36,512 bases of DNA from a virus, in the IMG/VR virus record IMGVR_UViG_3300017991_000236, positions 1-36,512 of that record. One strand, written 5' to 3'. The notes beneath the pieces were generated by a model that did no database searches, was not told where the DNA came from, and worked only from the letters and a program-made list of their open reading frames with translations. A program made the translations under genes and the position numbers. This document shows, piece after piece, positions 21,443 to 28,885 of this stretch (the stretch's first letter is position 1; the number at the start of each line of letters is the position of its first letter).

Positions 21443-22324
21443 CTAGAGCCTCGCCCAGTTTGGCGGAGCCTGGCGCGCAAGGTGCGCCACTGCTGGGTCT
21501 ATCTTGCGCGGGTAACGAAGCTCGCCAAAGTCCACGGCTCCGCCCGTATCGGACCAGCCCGACATGGCCATCTTGTACCAGATGGCCGTCTGCATCTTGC
21601 ACGCGCGCTCTATCAACGCGGGCACCGTGGCGCTCACGCCCCACACGGCTGTCACGCGAACGCGGTCTTGGCCGCGCGTCCAAACTTGCTTTGTTCCGCT
21701 GCTCTTGCGGTTCACATCGAGCCGCCATATCGGTTGATTCGTGAGCGTGTTGCGCGGCCATGTAAAGTAGTCCGTGGCCGCCCATTCGGTATAGGTGCCG
21801 TCCGTTTCCTCTACTTCCACAGTGGAAACCGATACAGCCGGCCACGGCAAGCGTAGCGATACCTGCCCGTTTCCATCCAGCACTCGAGCAGAGGCCGCGC
21901 CCGTGGCCAAGTAGGCGTTATTCTCAAGCCCGCGTTGGGCGTCGATTAGGCGGCTCGCCTCGATGGCCATTTTCCAAAGGGAGTAGTCCCACTTTGCCCC
22001 CACGTTGCTGATGCCGCTGCCGATGGCCAACTCTTGCCGGACATCGCTGGCCGTACAATAGGCGTCCATCGTGCCGCCTTGCTGAACGGCAGACTTGGCC
22101 GATTCGCCGGGCGATGTACCATAAAAGGCCGCCTTGTAATACGTGGCCGTATCGCCATCGGTGTCCACGTACATATAGCCGGTCGTGTGCTCGACAAGGG
22201 TTACAGTTCCGTCCAGCGAAGCAAAGCCGCCCGCGGGGTCGGTGTCCGTGTAGACCCGGATAACCGTGTAACCCTTGGCCATGATGTTGGCAATGTCGTC
22301 CACTGCCAGTTCCAAGCGAATCAT
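21443..22324 (-). CDS. Head-tail connector/adaptor with N-terminal beta domain, 293 aa
   Basis: ATG at 22324 overlaps the previous stop (ATGA). The second part (from about residue 85, MDAYCTASDVRQELAIG) resembles the helical phage head-tail adaptor group, with paired helices at IEASRLIDAQRG and ERACKMQTAIWYKMA. The first 80 residues are a beta-rich domain (VTLVEHTTGYMYVDTDGD) that the short adaptors lack. It should ring the portal's lower end and accept the tail. Confidence 0.65.
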   Translation of the reverse strand: MIRLELAVDDIANIMAKGYTVIRVYTDTDPAGGFASLDGTVTLVEHTTGYMYVDTDGDTATYYKAAFYGTSPGESAKSAVQQGGTMDAYCTASDVRQELAIGSGISNVGAKWDYSLWKMAIEASRLIDAQRGLENNAYLATGAASARVLDGNGQVSLRLPWPAVSVSTVEVEETDGTYTEWAATDYFTWPRNTLTNQPIWRLDVNRKSSGTKQVWTRGQDRVRVTAVWGVSATVPALIERACKMQTAIWYKMAMSGWSDTGGAVDFGELRYPRKIDPAVAHLARQAPPNWARL

Positions 22325-25014
22325 TTCGTTTCCTCCGATGCGCCCAGTGTAGGCCCGCCACTGCTGGCCGAGCGGATTATGGGCGCTTCAAACTCTTGGC
22401 CGGCCCGCACTTCCGGCCCGGTCAAGGCGGCCCGTATAGTCGGCCCTATCTGCCGGAACATCTGGACCACAAGCCCGCCCGCGACGGCCAGCGTGCCGGC
22501 CAGGACCAAGCCCGTGGTGCGGGTAAGTGTGCCGGCCATGCCAACCGTGCCGCCGAACGCTCGGGCGTAGCTGTACAGCCGGTCCAGCGTGCCGGCCAGG
22601 ACAAGCTGGCCGCCTACGGACAGGAAGAACAGCCTTGTGGTGTCCAGCTGGCCGGCCAAGCCCAAGACGCCGGCCAACGCAAGGGCCACGCCCCTGGCCA
22701 GCGTGCCGGCCAAGGGCAAGGTGCCCGCGGCCCGCTTGCTCGTGCGCCTCGCCATAGCTCCCGATAGTCCAAGGACTCCCGCGAGCACCACGAAAGCCGT
22801 GCGAAGCGTGGCCAGCTGGCCAGATAGTCCAAGGACTCCCGCGAGCGCAAGGCCCACAAGCCGGGCAAGGTTGCCGGCAAGCTGTAAGGTTCCTGCCAGG
22901 ATAATGGCAGTTTTCCGGGCCAGCTGGCCGGCCAAGGGCAAGGTGCCGGCAAGGGCAAGCTGTCCTTGGCGTACAAGCTGGCCGGCCAGGGCAAGGTCGC
23001 CCTGGAAGGCCACAAGGGCCACAAGCCGCACGACCACGCCCACGGGCGTGATGGTGCCCGCGGCCCGCTTGGTGCTATGCCGGCTCGTGGTGCCAGCAAG
23101 GCCGAGGATCCCGGCCAAGGCGAGCGGCACGAAGCGCCACGTGGCCACGACGCCGGCAAGGCCCAAGGTGCCCGCCCCACGCTTGTCCGTTCTACGTGTG
23201 GCCGCGCCACTGGGCGCGAGTGTGCCGGCTTGGCGTGGCAAGCTGGCCGCCCGGTTAGTGCTCCCGGATAGTCCAAGGACTCCCGCGAGGTATAGGAACA
23301 CGCCTTTTTCGTAGGCCACGCTCCCGGATAGTCCAAGGACTCCCGCGAGGTTCGCGAGCGCCACGAGTATCCGTAAGGTGCCCGTAAGGGCCAGCGTGCC
23401 GGCCAGGGCCAAGGCCGTGGCCCGCGTAAGCTCGCCCGTGGGGGCAAGCGTGCCGGCCAGCGTCCTGGCCGCCCGGAGGGAGGCCGCTGCCGTGCCGGCC
23501 AAGGCCAGCGTGCCGGCCAGCGTTACAGCTGTCAGAAGGGCCAGCGTGCCGGCCAGGCCAACCGTTCCGACGAGCCGCTTGGCCGTTTTGCGAGAGGCCG
23601 CACCGCTTGGAGCCATAGCGCCCGAAAGGGCCTTGCCCGGCTGTCTGACTGTCGCCCCACTTGGAGCAAGCTGGCCGGCCTGCCGCGGGATTGCCGTTCT
23701 GCGACTGGGCGCGCCACTGGGCGCGAGCGTCCCGGCCACGGCCCTGGCCAGCGTGGCCACACGTGCAAAGGCTCCCGCAAGGGACAAGGTGCCGGCTGTA
23801 GGCTTGGCCGTTTGGCGCGCCGTCGCCCCACTGGGCACCACTTGGCCAGCTGTGGCCCGCGCGGCCCGTAAGGCCGGGTCGCCGGCTCCACTGGGCGAGA
23901 TTGTGCCCGCTTGCCGTGGGATAGCCGTGTGCCTGTTGGTTGCCCCACTGGGCGCGATTGTGCCGGCTTGCCGTGGGATAGCCGTCTGTCTGTTGGTTGC
24001 CCCACTGGGCACCAGGACGCCGGCTTGCCGTGGGATTGCCACGTGCCGAGAGGGCGCGCCACTGGGAGCCAACGCGCCCGCGAGGGCCTTGCCGGCCATC
24101 CTCAGAAGGCCGCCACTTGGGCCGATTGTGCCGGCTTGCCGTGGGATGGCCACGCCTCTCGCAAGCGTGCCCGCTGGCCCTAGACTGCCGGCTTGCCGTG
24201 GAATCGTCACGGCCCGAAGGACCGCGCCCGCGGGAGCCAGGACGCCCCCACGTGTGAGCCGTATGGCCCTGGCCGCGTAACCTTGGGGCGTAAGCTGGCC
24301 GGCCAGAACCTTGGCGGCCTCGCGGTCTATTGCGCCGGCCAAGCCAAGCGTGCCCGCGGCACCTTGGGTATATTGCGTGCTCCGCGCCCCTATTTCGGTA
24401 TCGTCGTCGCGGAACACGATTTCGTCAATGTAGAAGGTGCTATTCCACGTGTTGGCCGTGTAGATGACGCCCGCGCGGAAGCTGGACGGCTTGCTTAGAT
24501 CGTAGATGTCCAGCGTGTTATCTGTCTGCTTTTGCACGCCATCGAACCACCACGTAATGGTCGCGTCACTGGCCACGGCAGAGGAAGCGTACTCCACGAG
24601 AACCTCTATGTAGTGTTCCTCGTCCGTTATAGATTGCGCCCCGCCCAAGTAGGTCCACGAAAAGCTATCGTCTATGTAGCGCAAGCGTAGCTCGTGGATA
24701 GGCCCGGACCGGCTTGTGTAGCTGATTTGGATGCGCCCGCTATTGTTGTCGTAAACCGTGAACACTTGGCCTATGCCGTACTCCGCGTATCCGTTTGGGT
24801 CGAAGTAAAAGCGGAATCGGTAGGCATCGCTCGTGATTTGCGTGAAATCGTAGCGGCCATATATGGCCGTAGTGTCGTCCGCGTTGGCAACCATGCCGCC
24901 ACTGGACCCGCCCAAAGCCGCGGCAGACGCCCAGTATAGGTCGCCTCCATCGGTTACGGTTGAGGAAAACTCCGAAAGATCGGATTCCAGTTCCAGATTG
25001 CAGATTTCAGCCAT
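22321..25014 (-). CDS. Lectin-like domain plus 34-repeat solenoid, 897 aa
   Basis: ATG at 25014. Residues 1 to about 215 have the beta-sandwich look of a concanavalin/LamG-type fold (with WYF-rich strands, FRFYFDPNG and FYIDEIVFRDDD). From about residue 220 to 860 there are some 34 repeats of 17-20 residues with core AGTLxLAGxLxR or AGTLAPSGATxR; the link between cores alternates between hydrophobic (ALAL) and IPRQ forms. The last 40 residues are non-repetitive. Such a regular Gly/Leu pattern suggests a solenoid or fibre. It lies between head genes and connectors and may be a head fibre or side appendage that binds host glycans. I know of no assigned function. Confidence 0.75.
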   Translation of the reverse strand: MAEICNLELESDLSEFSSTVTDGGDLYWASAAALGGSSGGMVANADDTTAIYGRYDFTQITSDAYRFRFYFDPNGYAEYGIGQVFTVYDNNSGRIQISYTSRSGPIHELRLRYIDDSFSWTYLGGAQSITDEEHYIEVLVEYASSAVASDATITWWFDGVQKQTDNTLDIYDLSKPSSFRAGVIYTANTWNSTFYIDEIVFRDDDTEIGARSTQYTQGAAGTLGLAGAIDREAAKVLAGQLTPQGYAARAIRLTRGGVLAPAGAVLRAVTIPRQAGSLGPAGTLARGVAIPRQAGTIGPSGGLLRMAGKALAGALAPSGAPSRHVAIPRQAGVLVPSGATNRQTAIPRQAGTIAPSGATNRHTAIPRQAGTISPSGAGDPALRAARATAGQVVPSGATARQTAKPTAGTLSLAGAFARVATLARAVAGTLAPSGAPSRRTAIPRQAGQLAPSGATVRQPGKALSGAMAPSGAASRKTAKRLVGTVGLAGTLALLTAVTLAGTLALAGTAAASLRAARTLAGTLAPTGELTRATALALAGTLALTGTLRILVALANLAGVLGLSGSVAYEKGVFLYLAGVLGLSGSTNRAASLPRQAGTLAPSGAATRRTDKRGAGTLGLAGVVATWRFVPLALAGILGLAGTTSRHSTKRAAGTITPVGVVVRLVALVAFQGDLALAGQLVRQGQLALAGTLPLAGQLARKTAIILAGTLQLAGNLARLVGLALAGVLGLSGQLATLRTAFVVLAGVLGLSGAMARRTSKRAAGTLPLAGTLARGVALALAGVLGLAGQLDTTRLFFLSVGGQLVLAGTLDRLYSYARAFGGTVGMAGTLTRTTGLVLAGTLAVAGGLVVQMFRQIGPTIRAALTGPEVRAGQEFEAPIIRSASSGGPTLGASEETK
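22763..23349. repeat. Four identical 23-bp repeats inside the solenoid gene
   Basis: The same 23-bp string (starting GATAGTCCAAGG) occurs at 22763-22785, 22823-22845, 23267-23289 and 23327-23349, each pair 60 bp apart. It encodes LAGVLGLSG units. Other repeats encode similar residues with different codons, so exact identity here points to recent duplication or gene conversion. Confidence 0.85.
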
Positions 25015-25032
25015 GCGGCACCTTTGCGGCCT

Positions 25033-25335
25033 CTATAGGCCCTTTTCCTCGTCGGTCCAGTCCTCCGGCCAAACGTGGTCCGCGGCTATAGGCCCAGTAT
25101 CGCTCACGTAGAACGCCCAAGTATCGTCGCGGTTCTTGTGGCACGTAACCCAAAGCCGCCCCTCGTCGCCTGCGTTGGAAATGGCCCGGTCGATGGTGCG
25201 CTGTACCTGGCTTTCCGAACGGTTGGCAAGGGCCTGGTCGAACTCGTAATGCCGGCCATCATAGTCGAACTCGATGGCCGGCAACGTTGGATGTAAGGCC
25301 GCACGCCTTGAAACGACGCGCCCCAAGCCCGGCAT
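25033..25335 (-). CDS. Hypothetical protein, 100 aa
   Basis: ATG at 25335. A small acidic protein with a beta segment (PAIEFDYDGRHYEFDQALA, residues 19-37), a helix and a second strand region (LWVTCHKNRDDTWAFYV). The end is acidic (PEDWTDEEKGL). There is no signal or membrane segment. Position among head and connector genes suggests a structural accessory; I recognise no family. Confidence 0.6.
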   Translation of the reverse strand: MPGLGRVVSRRAALHPTLPAIEFDYDGRHYEFDQALANRSESQVQRTIDRAISNAGDEGRLWVTCHKNRDDTWAFYVSDTGPIAADHVWPEDWTDEEKGL

Positions 25336-25338
25336 AGT

Positions 25339-25956
25339 TTAGCTCCCGGCCGAAACGGTTAGCTCATAGGTGAATTCGATGCTATCGCCGTTCACCACGT
25401 TGACCGCCGAAAACACTGTGCGGTCCATAAGCTCGCCGGAGGTGCTGGCATTGAACACGCCATGCTCCGTGATGGCTTTGGTGGTGGTATAGCTGATGGT
25501 GCCGACGCTTTTATAGATGTTGGCGCTCGCGCCCTCGGTTTGCGTGCCGGTTGCGCGGCTTTCGCCGTCCGTGGTTTCCATATCGGTGTCGCCCACGGCC
25601 TCGGCAGTGGTGCCCACGCCCGAATCGTGATACTTGAAATCGCCCCAGGTGCTGTCTTCCGCTTGCAACTGGTCCACCATCTCGTTCACAAAGGCCGTGG
25701 TCACCACGCGATAGCCGGCCAAGCCGAGATCCACCACTTGGCCATCATAGCCGATGAACCGGGCGCGCAATGCGCCCAAGAGCACCGGATGGCCGGTCCA
25801 CGCGGAAACGAGCCGGGCCGTGTGGTGCTTTGCCCAACCCAGGAGGAACGCGGGCCGGCTGTAGTTCTGCAGTCGCCACAAGGCCGCGTTCGTGGAGCGC
25901 TTTGCCCGGTTGTGCTTTACGCCCAGGCTCCCGCGCATAGAAAGTTCGCTCTGCAT
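25339..25956 (-). CDS. Conserved phage structural-type protein, 205 aa
   Basis: Start ATG 25956 is set by AAGGAG seven bases upstream; an ATG at 25983 lies in a hairpin before that site. The product has a basic N-terminal part and then a beta-rich part with many Thr/Ser/Gly residues, including STWGDFKYHDSGVGTTAEA (about 125-143). That composition is common in virion decoration or fibre-base proteins. Its exact role is not readable; head decoration is my best guess. Confidence 0.6.
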   Translation of the reverse strand: MQSELSMRGSLGVKHNRAKRSTNAALWRLQNYSRPAFLLGWAKHHTARLVSAWTGHPVLLGALRARFIGYDGQVVDLGLAGYRVVTTAFVNEMVDQLQAEDSTWGDFKYHDSGVGTTAEAVGDTDMETTDGESRATGTQTEGASANIYKSVGTISYTTTKAITEHGVFNASTSGELMDRTVFSAVNVVNGDSIEFTYELTVSAGS

Positions 25957-25973
25957 AGGTTTCTCCTTGTGCC

Positions 25974-25995
25974 GGGCGGCCACAGTGGGCCGCCC
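25974..25995 (-). other. Intergenic hairpin
   Basis: GGGCGGCC (25974-25981) and GGCCGCCC (25988-25995) pair perfectly around a six-base loop, between the stop of the gene ending at 26000 and the ribosome-binding site at about 25964. No U-tract follows, so a role in message stability or attenuation is more likely than full termination. Confidence 0.65.
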
Positions 25996-25999
25996 CGGC

Positions 26000-26215
26000 C
26001 TACTTGGTTATCGTGTCCTCGGCCTTGATGGCCGTGTTGCGCGTCGCGCGCTTGCGGGCCGGCTTTGGCTTGATCTGCTCAAAGCATCCTGGCGCGTCCC
26101 GCATCAGCCAGGCCGCGTGTTCCTCGTCCGTGTCGAACTCGTGGCCCTCCGGATAGTGCTCTTGGGCGTTGGTATAGTTGGCCAACGCCCGCAAGGTTAC
26201 GAGCTTGCTCGCCAC
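26000..26215 (-). CDS. Small hypothetical protein, 71 aa
   Basis: I choose GTG at 26215, two bases after the previous stop, with GAGG about ten bases upstream; an in-frame ATG at 26248 lies within the preceding gene. The product starts MASKLVTLRALANYTNAQ, has an acidic middle (FDTDEEHAAWLMRDAPG) and a basic Lys/Arg tail. A similar small-protein pattern is common between capsid and connector genes. Function unknown. Confidence 0.55.
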   Translation of the reverse strand: MASKLVTLRALANYTNAQEHYPEGHEFDTDEEHAAWLMRDAPGCFEQIKPKPARKRATRNTAIKAEDTITK

Positions 26216-26217
26216 GC

Positions 26218-26637
26218 TTACATTTCCTCGATGTGCACGAAAACCCAACCCACGACCGAAGGCGTGGTGCCCGCGGCCCAGTCGGCATCTGTGGTCATCT
26301 TCATGCCAACCCGCTGGCCGGCTGTGATGGGATAGGCACCGCGGGCATACTGGGCCGTGTTATACGTGGTGGGGTCGTCGTCAATGACCACGCTTTGCGC
26401 CGTGGCCGTGCCGTTGATGGTTGGGTTGAGCGTCAAGGTGCCGGCTGTACGCGCGGCCTCCACGGCCACGCTCAAGCCCACGATGGAGCCGGCCCACGGG
26501 ATGGGCATCTGCCCCATATCCGTGGCCGTGGCCTCGCCCGGCATACTGAGCACGACCGCGCTCTGTGATGCCGCCGCGTTCGCAATATAGAACGGGATGG
26601 CGATAACGTTGCTTTTGTTTGCTGCCAGTTCTACCAC
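26218..26637 (-). CDS. Beta-rich virion-type protein, 139 aa
   Basis: GTG at 26637 follows AAGGAG; an ATG at 26667 lies upstream of that site and is less likely. The product is rich in Ala, Thr, Val and Ile with predicted strands throughout (NVIAIPFYIANAAAS, GSIVGLSVAVEAARTAGTLTLNPTING, and VVGWVFVHIEEM at the end, read as separate segments). It resembles small beta-sandwich decoration or collar proteins. It has no signal peptide, unlike its three upstream neighbours. Confidence 0.6.
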   Translation of the reverse strand: MVELAANKSNVIAIPFYIANAAASQSAVVLSMPGEATATDMGQMPIPWAGSIVGLSVAVEAARTAGTLTLNPTINGTATAQSVVIDDDPTTYNTAQYARGAYPITAGQRVGMKMTTDADWAAGTTPSVVGWVFVHIEEM

Positions 26638-26661
26638 TTCTGATTCTCCTTTGTGGCCCGT

Positions 26662-26675
26662 GGCCACGTGTGGCC
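26662..26675 (-). other. Intergenic palindromic hairpin
   Basis: GGCCAC and GTGGCC around GT, within the recurrent GCCACGTGTGGC motif (26663-26674), lies in the 54-base gap between the stop at 26692 and the start at 26637. GGCCCG and GGGCC flanks may extend the structure. It fits the pattern of hairpins placed between late genes here. Confidence 0.6.
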
Positions 26676-26691
26676 GCCCAACTGGGCCGGC

Positions 26692-27540
26692 CTACTTTGT
26701 TGTGATTTCGCGGCTCCCCAAAGCGTCGATCTCATAATGCACATCGAACTCTAGGATGTAGATGCCGCCCGTGTAGTTGTCTGATGCCGCGGCCTCGCGG
26801 TATAGCCGCACGGCCAAGATGCTGGATAGGCCCTCGCCCGTGCCGGCTATGCCCGAGGCCGGAAGCCCGGTTATCTCGTGATTGTAGGCCGTGTCGCCGG
26901 CCACGTTGCGCGTGACGATAGTGGTGGTGGTGATGGTTTCGCCTATGCTGGACCAGATGTACTCAAGGCCCAAGCCCACGTTCTTGGTCGACGCATCGCC
27001 CTCGGCCATCCAGTGGACGTGAGGATAGATCGTGCTGGCCGTTTTCCAGCCGTGGGGCATCTGCACGGTTAGCCATATTTCGTCATCATCATCGAACGAG
27101 TAGGCATACACGCCCGAACTGGAATTGCCATCGTCGGCCCACTGCTCATAGGTTGGCACGTTGGAGCCGGCTGTTTTGCCACGCTCCAAGGGCACGCGCA
27201 AATCTTCCCACACGGTTCCGTCGCCATACAGCTGGAGCGCATCCGTGCCGCCCAGGCGGGCCGTTTCCGTGCCGCCACTGTACACGCCAAGCCGGCCAAG
27301 GGCACCGTCCAGGCGTAGCGTTTCCGTGGCAAGGTTGTCGCTGTAGAACTGTAGGCGACCTCCGTGCCGCATATAGCTGTCGTCGGAACAGTTGATGCAG
27401 ATGCGTTCCCGTGGGGAGTTGGCCCGGCTCCCTATGTCGCCCAAGTCTACGGTCGGCTCGGGCGTCTGCCGGCATGCCACGCCAAGGCATAGCACCAGGG
27501 CCAAGGTTAGCGCCAAAGCCGGCCATCGTTTTGTTCGCAT
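26692..27540 (-). CDS. Lipoprotein with virion-like C-terminal domain, 282 aa
   Basis: ATG at 27540 follows TAGGAGG. A lipoprotein signal ends at the lipobox LGVAC (Cys23). Residues 24 to about 78 are a near copy of the next protein upstream: DLGDIGSRA, SPRERICINC (a CxxC pair) and FYSDNLAT are shared. The rest (about 115-282) is beta-rich with an aromatic HGWKTASTIYPHVHW stretch and a GIAGTGEGLSSI loop, the style of phage fibre or knob domains. The signal peptide predicts export and lipid anchoring, unexpected for a gene beside the capsid. It may mark the host surface or mask a receptor. Confidence 0.7.
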   Translation of the reverse strand: MRTKRWPALALTLALVLCLGVACRQTPEPTVDLGDIGSRANSPRERICINCSDDSYMRHGGRLQFYSDNLATETLRLDGALGRLGVYSGGTETARLGGTDALQLYGDGTVWEDLRVPLERGKTAGSNVPTYEQWADDGNSSSGVYAYSFDDDDEIWLTVQMPHGWKTASTIYPHVHWMAEGDASTKNVGLGLEYIWSSIGETITTTTIVTRNVAGDTAYNHEITGLPASGIAGTGEGLSSILAVRLYREAAASDNYTGGIYILEFDVHYEIDALGSREITTK

Positions 27541-27562
27541 AGGTGCCTCCTAGTGTGCCGGC

Positions 27563-28447
27563 CTACTGGATGCGGGTATAGACGATGTAGATGGTCGCGG
27601 CTCCGGCCGACAGCGTTTCACCGCTGGCCTCGTCCACGAGCCAATCTATGGTTTCATCGGCACCGCTTGGGGCGTAGACGAAGGCCCGGCCTCCTGCCGC
27701 GGCATCGAGGTAAGCGCCCTGCGTGGCCGGGACTTGCCCTTGCCAACCCGCGGCCCAACCCGTGCCCTCGGTGTCGCTGGTCTGTAGCTCGGCATCGGCC
27801 AGCACAAGGAAGCCATCGGCATCGTTGCCGTCACCGACGACCAGCGTAGCATCGTCGCCCGTGCAATCGAAATCCGTGGTGATTTGCGCGAAAACCGCGT
27901 GGACGAGCCAGATCTCGCCATCGCCCACAGTGAAGGCCGCGCCCGTGCCTCCTGCCGCGGCTGTATAGGTGATGCTTGTGCTGGCCACGGTCGGGAACAT
28001 AAGGTGCTCGACGCCGATGGCCGCTGTGATGTTGCCGGCTGTAAGGTCGATGTCGCCGGCCGTCATGGTAAGGTCGCCCGCTGTAACCGTGGCATCGCCG
28101 GCAGTGACGACAAGGTTGCCCGCTGTAAGTGTGGTATCGCCCGCGGCCAGCGTGAGATCTCCGGCTGTAAGGGCCAAGTCGCCCGTGGCCAGCGTAACAT
28201 CGCCACTGGACCCGCCCAAGGCCAAGGTCTGCGTGGCAAGGTTGTCGCTATAGAAGTACAGCGTGCCAGCGTGGCGCATATAGCTGTCGTCCGCGCAACT
28301 GATACAGATGCGCTCGCGTGGCGAGCCGGCCCGGCTCCCGATGTCGCCAAGATCGAAAGTAGGTTCTGGCGTGGGCGTTTTGCGGCATCCGGCCAGCAAG
28401 GCCAGCAAGGCCAGCAGAACAAAGCCCGCGCGAAGTTTGGTTTTCAC
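27563..28447 (-). CDS. Lipoprotein with nine heptad repeats, 294 aa
   Basis: GTG at 28447 overlaps the previous stop (GTGA). A lipoprotein signal ends at LLAGC (Cys21). Residues 22-80 match the N-terminal module of the gene at 26692-27540. Residues 82-144 are nine seven-residue units of the form TAGDLTL, typical of a left- or right-handed beta-solenoid or trimeric shaft in phage fibres. A beta-rich head (about 150-294) follows. Combining a lipoprotein signal with fibre-like shaft and knob is unusual and suggests a surface-anchored, phage-encoded adhesin or receptor mask. Confidence 0.72.
   Translation of the reverse strand: MKTKLRAGFVLLALLALLAGCRKTPTPEPTFDLGDIGSRAGSPRERICISCADDSYMRHAGTLYFYSDNLATQTLALGGSSGDVTLATGDLALTAGDLTLAAGDTTLTAGNLVVTAGDATVTAGDLTMTAGDIDLTAGNITAAIGVEHLMFPTVASTSITYTAAAGGTGAAFTVGDGEIWLVHAVFAQITTDFDCTGDDATLVVGDGNDADGFLVLADAELQTSDTEGTGWAAGWQGQVPATQGAYLDAAAGGRAFVYAPSGADETIDWLVDEASGETLSAGAATIYIVYTRIQ
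28016..28204 (-). repeat. 21-bp tandem repeat coding for nine heptads
   Basis: Nine 21-bp units encode GDVTLAT, GDLALTA, GDLTLAA, GDTTLTA, GNLVVTA, GDATVTA, GDLTMTA, GDIDLTA and GNITAAI in order. Units differ in codons, so the array is not freshly expanded. Slippage could still change its length between relatives. Confidence 0.85.
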
Positions 28448-28830
28448 GGTTGTAGATCCTCCATTTCTATGACCAGCTTGCCCTCGTGTACGTATAGCCG
28501 CATAGCCGGCCCATCCTCGGCCAAGCCGGCCACGGATTGCAAGCCGGCCTCGCCACTGCTATCGGCCACGTGTGGCGACCATAGCACGCTTTCGCCCTTG
28601 GTGATGACGATAATCGTGTAGGCCGGCCCTTCCTGGCCCGCTATTTCTGTCGTGTTGCCGGCACCAAGCTCGAGTTCTGCCAGGGCCGCGGCCCGCGCGC
28701 CGTCCACATCCTCGGGCGCGACACTGGCCTCCCGCGTGGCCTGGGCATCTTCCGCCCACTGGCAACCCGTAAGGGCCAGCAAGGCCAGCAAGGCCAGCAA
28801 GGCCAACACGTGCCGGTTCGGTTTCCTCAT
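28444..28830 (-). CDS. Lipoprotein, 128 aa
   Basis: ATG at 28830 follows AAAGGAG. The signal has a basic start (MRKPNRH), a Leu/Ala core and lipobox LALTGC, with Cys23 lipidated. The mature part has an acidic helix (VDGARAAALAELELGAG) and a beta-rich end (YTIIVITKGE, MRLYVHEGKLVIEMEDL). It heads the three-lipoprotein run just downstream of the capsid gene. A copy of GCCACGTGTGGC (28565-28576) lies within the coding sequence. No family recognised. Confidence 0.68.
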   Translation of the reverse strand: MRKPNRHVLALLALLALLALTGCQWAEDAQATREASVAPEDVDGARAAALAELELGAGNTTEIAGQEGPAYTIIVITKGESVLWSPHVADSSGEAGLQSVAGLAEDGPAMRLYVHEGKLVIEMEDLQP

Positions 28831-28843
28831 AGGACGCTCCTTT

Positions 28844-28864
28844 GGGCCGCCACGTGGGCGGCCC
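28844..28864 (-). other. Hairpin downstream of the capsid gene
   Basis: GGGCCGCC (28844-28851) and GGCGGCCC (28857-28864) pair perfectly around ACGTG, 21 bases after the capsid stop and directly before the next ribosome-binding site. There is no U-tract. A hairpin here would help keep capsid expression above that of the lipoproteins. Confidence 0.65.
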
Positions 28865-28885
28865 GGCTCCCGGTTAGCCTTGCGG

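Noticed and set aside
23378-24280. 300-codon plus-strand open frame in the solenoid region
   Set aside because: It mirrors the repeats of the minus-strand 897-residue gene and has only low-complexity Ala/Arg/Pro composition.
22321-25014. CRISPR-like regular repeats
   Set aside because: The units are in-frame coding repeats of varying length and sequence, with no unique spacers between identical repeats.
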